Source of the DNA: Bacteroidales bacterium UBA2287
Lineage (GTDB): Bacteria > Bacteroidota > Bacteroidia > Bacteroidales > Tenuifilaceae
Direction: 5' to 3'
NCBI GenBank assembly: GCA_002345675.1
Contig: DDWL01000064.1
Location: forward strand, 1-20,239
Length of the DNA: 20,239 bases
Shown: positions 14,838 to 20,239 of the stretch, one piece after another
Numbering within the stretch: position 1 is the first letter of the stretch
How the letters are laid out: each line of letters starts with the position of its first letter
Notes under the pieces: generated by a model
What the model was told of the DNA's origin: nothing
The model's input: only the letters and a program-made list of their open reading frames with translations
The model's database searches: none
Program-made: the position numbers and the translations under genes

Positions 14838-16610
14838 ATGAAACAGTTTGGATTTGCATACCTTACTATTATTATTCTTTTTTTTGCTGGAGTTTTTACC
14901 TACAAAGCATTTGAACATTCGAAAATTACTGAAAAAAGGGTTGTACTTCGATACGAAGAGAACTATAGCCTTACATACCCCGAAACCATTGAAGCCTACA
15001 AGCAACTCGACGACCAGTTTAGCGAAGCCAAATTACTTGAGTATGGGCCAACCGATTCGGGATTTCCGCTTCACCTGTTTGTAATTTCGAAGCATAAAGT
15101 ATTTAATTCCGAGGAGGTTCATAAAAGGAACTTTAGGGTTCTGCTTATAAACAATGGCATTCACCCTGGGGAACCATGCGGCGTTGATGCCAGCGTTAAA
15201 TTAGCCCGCGAAATTCTCGAAGAGCGTAACGAACTTTGGCAACTGCTCAACAGCACAGTAATTTGCATAGTACCAATGTACAATATTGGCGGTGCCTTAA
15301 ATCGTTCGGAATTCAACAGAGCAAACCAAAACGGACCCGAAAAGCAGGGATTTAGAGCTAATGCTAAAAACCTCGACCTTAATCGCGATTTTGCCCCTAT
15401 GGATAGCCGAAACGCCCAGTCGTTTGCTCAAATTTTTCACCAGTGGGCACCTCATGTTTTTATCGACACGCACACATCGAACGGCGCCGACTATCAGTAT
15501 GTAATGACTGTAATTGAGCCACATCCGCTTAATTTTCCTCAATCATACGGTGAGTTTTACAGCAGTAAAATGGAACCGTTTATGTATAAAGGCATGGAGA
15601 ACGAAGGTTACCCAATGACTCCGTACGTTGACCCAATGGGCGATACTCCCGAAAGTGGGCTTGAGCAGTATGTAAGTAACCCTCGCTACGGTACAGGCTA
15701 TGGTTCGCTTTTTAATACCTTTACTTTTTGCACCGAAGCACATATGTTTAAGCCATTTCGCGAAAGGGTGCTGGCAACCTACAAATTTATGGTTGTTACG
15801 CTTAACTTTTTAAAACAACATGGCGCCGAACTTGCAGTAAAAAAAAGCGAAGTTAACGAGTATCTGAAATCAAAAAAACAATTCGTATTGCAATGGGAAC
15901 TCGATTCGACTAAAGTTGAACACTTTAACTTTTTAGGTTACGAAGCAGAGTATATTCCAAGCAAAATTACTGGAGGAATGAGGCTTAAGTACGACAGAAG
16001 CAAGCCATTTATAAAGCCTATCCCCTACTATAGACACCACAATCCAAAAATTACAATTGAAAAGCCAGACTATTACGTAATTTCGCAAACTTGGAGTGAA
16101 GTTATTTATCGACTAAAAATAAATGGTGTAAAATTAATTAAACTCGAAAAGGACACAACTTTAAAAGTTGAAGCATACTATATTGAAAACTACGAAACCT
16201 ACGAAAGACCCTATAATGGTCATTATGTACACTTTAATATTGCTGTTCGGAAAGAAATTCAGAGCATCAATCTTTTCAAAGGCGACTACATAATTCCTAC
16301 CAATCAAGTTGTTAACGAATATATTATTCAAATGCTTGAGCCACAGAGTTCCGATTCGTTTTTTGCATGGAACTTTTTCGACACGGTTCTTCAGCGTAAG
16401 GAGTACTTTGCGCCCTATATATTTGAAGACTACGCAGAGGAATTTCTGAACTCGAACCCTAAACTAAAAGAGGAATTTGAGCAGATTAAGAAAGCCGATA
16501 AGCAGTTTGCTAACAACCCATACGCACAGCTAACCTTTATATACCAACATTCGCCCTACTTCGAAAAAGTATTTATGCGATACCCCGTTTTTAGGGTTTT
16601 TAACAACTAA
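14838..16610 (+). CDS. M14-family zinc carboxypeptidase-like protein
   Basis: 590 residues. A hydrophobic N-terminus (about 7-22) is a signal peptide or membrane anchor, so the enzyme should act in the periplasm or be exported. The M14 catalytic domain covers about 45-330. Zinc ligands are H109 and E112 in GIHPGEP and H212 in FIDTHTS; substrate-binding N182-R183 is in LDLNRDF; the general base is E300 in FCTEAHMF. All key residues are present, so it is predicted active. The C-terminal 250 residues are a beta-rich extension without an identified domain. Peptidoglycan peptide or protein substrates are both possible. It lies between the HD gene (20 bp) and the flavoprotein gene (22 bp). Confidence 0.87.
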   Translation: MKQFGFAYLTIIILFFAGVFTYKAFEHSKITEKRVVLRYEENYSLTYPETIEAYKQLDDQFSEAKLLEYGPTDSGFPLHLFVISKHKVFNSEEVHKRNFRVLLINNGIHPGEPCGVDASVKLAREILEERNELWQLLNSTVICIVPMYNIGGALNRSEFNRANQNGPEKQGFRANAKNLDLNRDFAPMDSRNAQSFAQIFHQWAPHVFIDTHTSNGADYQYVMTVIEPHPLNFPQSYGEFYSSKMEPFMYKGMENEGYPMTPYVDPMGDTPESGLEQYVSNPRYGTGYGSLFNTFTFCTEAHMFKPFRERVLATYKFMVVTLNFLKQHGAELAVKKSEVNEYLKSKKQFVLQWELDSTKVEHFNFLGYEAEYIPSKITGGMRLKYDRSKPFIKPIPYYRHHNPKITIEKPDYYVISQTWSEVIYRLKINGVKLIKLEKDTTLKVEAYYIENYETYERPYNGHYVHFNIAVRKEIQSINLFKGDYIIPTNQVVNEYIIQMLEPQSSDSFFAWNFFDTVLQRKEYFAPYIFEDYAEEFLNSNPKLKEEFEQIKKADKQFANNPYAQLTFIYQHSPYFEKVFMRYPVFRVFNN

Positions 16611-16632
16611 ATTCATTTCTTTAAAATACAAT

Positions 16633-17919
16633 ATGGAGCATTCCAATAAAAAGTACGACATTGTTGTTGTAGGTGGAGGACCCGCAGGATTACTGGCAGC
16701 AGGAAAAGCAGCAATGGACGGAGCGAGTGTTCTTGTTCTCGAAAAAATGGAAAAGCCCTGCCGTAAACTTCGCATTTCGGGCAAAGGGCGCTGCAACATA
16801 ACTACCACAAAGCCATTCGACGAATTTATTGAGGAAGTTAAACCTAACGGGAATTTTTTGCGCGATGCGCTTAAAGAGTTTTTTGCGAACGACATTATTA
16901 GCCTTTTAAACGCCATGGGCGTTGCAACCGTTGAGGAACGTGGGCAGCGAGTATTCCCTGCAAGCGGAAAGGCTTGGGATGTTGCCGAAGCGCTAATAAA
17001 GTGGACAAAAAGTTTAGGCGTTAACATTGAATGCCATTCGAGTGTTACCGATATAAAAGCGGCAAACTCAAAGGTCGAATCGATTTCATTTAGCACAAAA
17101 GAAAGTAGGAATTCAACAACAATTGGCTGCTCAAAAGTTATTATTGCCACTGGTGGAAAATCGTACCCACTTACTGGCTCAACTGGCGAAGGGCACCAAC
17201 TATTAGCAAATTTAGGGCATACCTTAACTCCTCTTTTACCGGTGCTCGTAGGACTAAACACACAACCAAAAATTAGCGACACAAAGGGCTTAACACTTAA
17301 AAACGTTAAGGTTACGTTAATTTCGAATGGAAAAACCATTGAAGAGGAATTTGGCGAACTCGAAATTATGCCCTACGGGCTAAGTGGACCAACCATTCTG
17401 AAACTTAGTCGCAATGCCGTTGAACTGCTAAGCAAAGGCAAACCCTGCGAACTCGAAGTAGATTTAAAACCAGCGTTAGGTCCCGAAAAACTATTCAACA
17501 GAATTGAGCGCGACATTGCCACTTTTTCGAGAATTTCGGCAATTGAACTTATGCGCAAGCTGCTTCCCTCCGAAATGGCTTTTTTCGTTCTCGAAGAAAC
17601 GGGCATTGGAGGCCAAAAAGTAGCCTCACGGCTATCGAAAGCCGACATTGAAAACATTAGGGATACCCTAAAACGCATTGTTTTCAAAGTAAAATCGTCG
17701 CGTGGGTGGGACGAAGCCATAATTACCGCTGGTGGCGTTTCGCTTAAGGAGGTTAACCCCAAAACAATGGAGTCGAATATAGTAAAAGGCCTTTACATTG
17801 TAGGCGAAACTCTCGACCTCGACGGTCCCACTGGTGGCTACAACCTACAAATTGCTTACTCAACCGGTTGGCTTGCAGGAAAAAGTGCTGCTCACGAAAT
17901 TCGGACAAACGAAAAATAA
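16633..17919 (+). CDS. HI0933-family FAD/NAD(P)-dependent oxidoreductase
   Basis: 428 residues, the usual length of this flavoprotein family (COG2081, BaiN/HI0933). The N-terminal dinucleotide fold has GGGPAG at 14-19 and E37 for the ribose. The family signature KLRISGKGRCN is at 45-55, ATGG at 172-175, and the C-terminal FAD contact GLYIVGETLDLDGPTGGYN at 386-404. An inserted helical domain lies between about 200 and 350. The reaction is unknown in general. It is last of the tight cluster that starts at 13945, and 69 bp separate it from the next gene, which has its own promoter. The long antisense frame at 16530-17339 is a shadow. Confidence 0.92.
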   Translation: MEHSNKKYDIVVVGGGPAGLLAAGKAAMDGASVLVLEKMEKPCRKLRISGKGRCNITTTKPFDEFIEEVKPNGNFLRDALKEFFANDIISLLNAMGVATVEERGQRVFPASGKAWDVAEALIKWTKSLGVNIECHSSVTDIKAANSKVESISFSTKESRNSTTIGCSKVIIATGGKSYPLTGSTGEGHQLLANLGHTLTPLLPVLVGLNTQPKISDTKGLTLKNVKVTLISNGKTIEEEFGELEIMPYGLSGPTILKLSRNAVELLSKGKPCELEVDLKPALGPEKLFNRIERDIATFSRISAIELMRKLLPSEMAFFVLEETGIGGQKVASRLSKADIENIRDTLKRIVFKVKSSRGWDEAIITAGGVSLKEVNPKTMESNIVKGLYIVGETLDLDGPTGGYNLQIAYSTGWLAGKSAAHEIRTNEK

Positions 17920-17958
17920 ATTTCTCCTTACGCTAATGTTCAATTTAGTTATTTTCGT

Positions 17959-17966
17959 TAGGTTTG
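17959..17966 (+). promoter_or_regulatory. Promoter -7 element of the Omp85-like gene
   Basis: TAGGTTTG matches the Bacteroidetes -7 consensus in full, 22 bases before the ATG. The -33 position has no TTTG (only TG at 17937-17938), so the promoter may be weaker or activated. Confidence 0.5.
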
Positions 17967-17988
17967 TGTAAACTTAAAACCCTAAACT

Positions 17989-19371
17989 ATGAAAAGAAGG
18001 ACTATTCTACTAACTATAGCTGCTAGTTTTTTGCTATTCGGTTTTGCTGTGGCACAATCCGACGCCGAGCCAAAAAAGGATGAAAAAGTTAAAAAAGGAT
18101 GGAATTTTGGAGGACTTCCTGTAGTATCGTTCGACTCCGACCTAGGGTTTCAGTACGGTGCGCTGCTTAACCTTTTTAACTATGGTGACGGTTCAACATA
18201 CCCACAGTTTAAGCACAACCTTTACCTCGAATGGTCGAGGTTTACAAAGGGCAGCGGTATAAATAGAATTTTCTTCGATTCGAAGTACCTTATTCCTGGC
18301 ATTCGTTTCACCTCCGACCTTAGCTACCTTACCGATAAAACCTACGACTTTTATGGCTATAACGGCTACGAGGCAATGTACAACGCCGAATGGCCCGACG
18401 ACGAAGCCGCTGGCTACATGTCGCGTGTATTCTACAAGTACGACCGTAAGCTTTTCCGCTACACAGTTGACCTACAAGGAAAGCTCCCCATGGCAAACTT
18501 TGGATGGGCTGCTGGAGTTGGATTTTACGACTACAAAGTTGGTTCGGTTGACATTGCAAAACTAAACGAGGGTAAAGAGGGCACCGATAAATTACCCGTA
18601 ATGCGTGGATTATACGATCACTTTATTAATGCTGGAATTATTTCGAGCAAAGAGGCTAAAGGAAGTTTTGTTACCTACGTAAAGGCTGGCCTTGTGTACG
18701 ACACTCGCGACAACGAACCAAACCCAAACAAAGGAATGTGGACCGAAGCAGTTTTTGCTTATGCCCCTTCTTTTGCTGGCATTGGTAAAAAATATGAGCA
18801 CGTTAAGTTCTCAATTACACACCGTCAGTATTTTACAATTGTTCCCGAAAGACTTTCGTTTGCTTACCGTGTTGGTTACCAAGGAACCATAGCAGGTACT
18901 ACGCCATTTTACTTACAGCAAAACCTAACTACACTTATTCTGCGTGGGTCAACCTCCGAAGGACTTGGTGGAGGGAAATCGCTTCGAGGCGTAATTCGCA
19001 ACCGGGTTATTGGCGACGGAGTTGCCTATGCAAACCTTGAACTTCGCTGGAAGTTCTGGAAATTCCAGTTTATTAACCAAAACTTTTACATTTCGCTAAA
19101 CACTTTTGTTGATGGAGGGCAAGTTGTTACGCCTATAAAATTCAACAAAAACAGCGCTTACTGGAATAGCATTACGTTACAAAACGACGAACAATTATTT
19201 ACCGAAGCTCAAGTATTTAGCACCGACAATGAATCGCTTCACCTTAGCTATGGCGCAGGTTTACGAATTGTAATGAACCAAAACTTTATTATTGCTGTGG
19301 ACCATGGTCGACCAACCGACAAGCGCGATGGCAAAAGTGGAACGTATATTGGGCTGAATTTCCTATTTTAA
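17989..19371 (+). CDS. Omp85/BamA-like outer-membrane barrel protein without POTRA domains
   Basis: 460 residues. The signal peptide ends near residue 23 (FAVAQ) and is followed by a short lysine-rich linker (PKKDEKVKKGW). The rest (about 35-460) is a run of amphipathic beta strands ending in a C-terminal phenylalanine (GLNFLF), typical of outer-membrane barrels. S331-L332-R333-G334 (KSLRGVIRNRVIGDG) matches the (V/L)RG motif of the Omp85 surface-antigen domain. No POTRA domains precede the barrel, so it is not BamA itself; short Omp85-like proteins of this type are common in Bacteroidetes with unclear roles. It is transcribed from its own promoter. Confidence 0.85.
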   Translation: MKRRTILLTIAASFLLFGFAVAQSDAEPKKDEKVKKGWNFGGLPVVSFDSDLGFQYGALLNLFNYGDGSTYPQFKHNLYLEWSRFTKGSGINRIFFDSKYLIPGIRFTSDLSYLTDKTYDFYGYNGYEAMYNAEWPDDEAAGYMSRVFYKYDRKLFRYTVDLQGKLPMANFGWAAGVGFYDYKVGSVDIAKLNEGKEGTDKLPVMRGLYDHFINAGIISSKEAKGSFVTYVKAGLVYDTRDNEPNPNKGMWTEAVFAYAPSFAGIGKKYEHVKFSITHRQYFTIVPERLSFAYRVGYQGTIAGTTPFYLQQNLTTLILRGSTSEGLGGGKSLRGVIRNRVIGDGVAYANLELRWKFWKFQFINQNFYISLNTFVDGGQVVTPIKFNKNSAYWNSITLQNDEQLFTEAQVFSTDNESLHLSYGAGLRIVMNQNFIIAVDHGRPTDKRDGKSGTYIGLNFLF

Positions 19372-19407
19372 AAGTTACAACACATTTCCTTTAAACGTCA
19401 AATACTT

Positions 19408-19457
19408 AATGTAATACGCAAATATCGAATCAATTAGTACAATTTGTGTATTACATT
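19408..19457. repeat. Long inverted repeat upstream of the RhuM gene
   Basis: AATGTAATACGCAAAT (19408-19423) and ATTTGTGTATTACATT (19442-19457) are complementary over 16 positions, with one G.T pair, around an 18-nt loop. No T-run follows, so it is not a clear terminator. The right arm supplies a TTTG 20 nt before TATGTGAA (19467-19474), so it may be an operator or an element end. Confidence 0.65.
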
Positions 19458-19502
19458 TAGAATATCTATGTGAAAAAAATATTTTATATAGACTATAACA
19501 CA

Positions 19503-19529
19503 ATGAATGAATTGATTGGTATTTTATGA
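19503..19529 (+). CDS. Possible 8-residue upstream reading frame
   Basis: ATG AAT GAA TTG ATT GGT ATT TTA TGA encodes MNELIGIL and its TGA overlaps the ATG of the RhuM gene as ATGA (19526-19529), an arrangement typical of translational coupling. It is so short that chance is likely. Confidence 0.2.
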   Translation: MNELIGIL

Positions 19530-20221
19530 AAGACGAAATTATTATCTATCAATCAGATGAGCAATCGGTAAGATTAGAAGTAAAAATTGAAGAAGATACT
19601 GTTTGGTTGACTCAAGCCCAAATGGCTGACTTATTTCAAACAACAAGAAACAATATAACTCTTCATATTTCAAACATTTTCAAAGAAAATGAACTTGACG
19701 AAAAAACAGTTGGTAAGGAATCCTTACTAACTGCCAGTGATGGGAAAAAATATAAAACAAAGTTTTACAATCTTGATGTAATAATATCCGTTGGTTACCG
19801 TGTAAAATCGATTCGTGGAACTCAATTTAGAATATGGGCGAATAAAGTACTTAAAGACTATTTGCTTAAAGGATATGTAGTAAATCAACGCATTGAAAGA
19901 ATTGAAAAGGACGTAAATTACTTAAAAAACAAAGTTGATGAGTTTGATTTCCAGATTAGAACAAACTTACCACCTAACAAAGGGATATTTTTTGAAGGAC
20001 AAGTTTTTGATGCTTATATTTTTGTAAGTGATTTGATTAAATCCTCTAAAAAATCTATCATCCTAATTGATAACTATGTAGATGAAAGTGTTCTATTAAT
20101 TCTATCGAAGAGAAACAAAAATGTAAGTGCTATGATTTTTAAATCGAACCTCACTAAACAATTAAAACTTGACTTAAAAAAACATAATGAACAATACCCA
20201 TCTATTGAAATAAAGGTATAA
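19526..20221 (+). CDS. RhuM-family protein with truncated C-terminal PLD-like domain
   Basis: 231 residues. The N-terminal part (about 5-120) is the RhuM/virulence-factor domain, with VWLTQAQMADLF at 26-37, YNLDVIISVGYRVKS at 81-95 and RGTQFRIWANKVLKDYLLKG at 97-116; it is thought to bind DNA. A short coiled-coil-like linker follows (122-143). The C-terminal part (about 152-231) has FDAYIFVSDLIKSSKKSIIL and LDLKKHNEQYPSIEIKV, the first half of a domain that in relatives I remember continues into HDRFLIID-type motifs and reaches about 300 residues. Here a TAA at 20219-20221 ends the frame at exactly that point. Codon use is AT-rich and unlike the neighbouring genes, suggesting transfer. Such genes are often part of mobile or defence-related islands; function is unproven. 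Confidence 0.7.
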   Translation: MKDEIIIYQSDEQSVRLEVKIEEDTVWLTQAQMADLFQTTRNNITLHISNIFKENELDEKTVGKESLLTASDGKKYKTKFYNLDVIISVGYRVKSIRGTQFRIWANKVLKDYLLKGYVVNQRIERIEKDVNYLKNKVDEFDFQIRTNLPPNKGIFFEGQVFDAYIFVSDLIKSSKKSIILIDNYVDESVLLILSKRNKNVSAMIFKSNLTKQLKLDLKKHNEQYPSIEIKV

Positions 20222-20239
20222 TGGACAAAAATTAGGCTG

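Noticed and set aside
16530..17339. 269-codon - strand open frame
   Set aside because: It is antisense to the well-conserved HI0933 flavoprotein, whose frame carries all family motifs; the antisense peptide has no recognisable domain.

Overview
The window looks like chromosomal DNA of a Bacteroidota (Bacteroidetes) bacterium. Evidence: a secreted protein with a C-terminal type IX secretion sorting domain (593-3292), a DUF5916-type outer-membrane protein, a ComEC with a degenerate C-terminal domain, AT-rich leaders without Shine-Dalgarno sequences, and several promoters of the Bacteroidetes form TTTG - about 20 nt - TAnnTTTG. No rRNA, tRNA or CRISPR array was recognised.

Layout. 1-248: the end of an insertion sequence, with the N-terminal part of a transposase reading leftwards off the window; it appears to have inserted into a palindromic intergenic repeat. 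249-592 and 3293-3918: two repeat-rich intergenic zones flanking a large secreted multidomain protein. They hold a composite palindromic repeat (P-Q-R modules), a second hairpin repeat family, a strong terminator and a 7-bp tandem repeat. 3919-7468: comEC and trkA on the + strand. 7512-8188: an accessory PIN-domain toxin/DUF6364-like antitoxin pair on the - strand with its own clear promoter. 8319-11867: a threonine-aldolase-like enzyme and a large DUF5916 outer-membrane protein, both - strand. 12073-13334: a GNAT acetyltransferase and a HAD phosphatase that converge and share stop-codon bases. 13599-13862: a small helix-turn-helix protein with a strong terminator. 13945-17919: a tight + strand cluster of an HD phosphohydrolase, an M14 metallopeptidase and an HI0933-type flavoprotein. 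17989-19371: an Omp85-like outer-membrane barrel with its own promoter. 19526-20221: a RhuM-type accessory protein that seems cut short in its C-terminal domain, preceded by a long inverted repeat.

Most genes are housekeeping or envelope functions: DNA uptake, potassium uptake regulation, amino-acid metabolism, outer-membrane proteins. The accessory material is the IS end, the toxin-antitoxin pair, the RhuM gene and the repeat clusters. No complete new system is evident. The best leads are the composite palindromic repeats and the IS that interrupts one of them, the truncated RhuM gene with its inverted repeat, an orphan terminator at 13449-13494, and a terminator whose T-tract may double as a promoter at 13884-13928.
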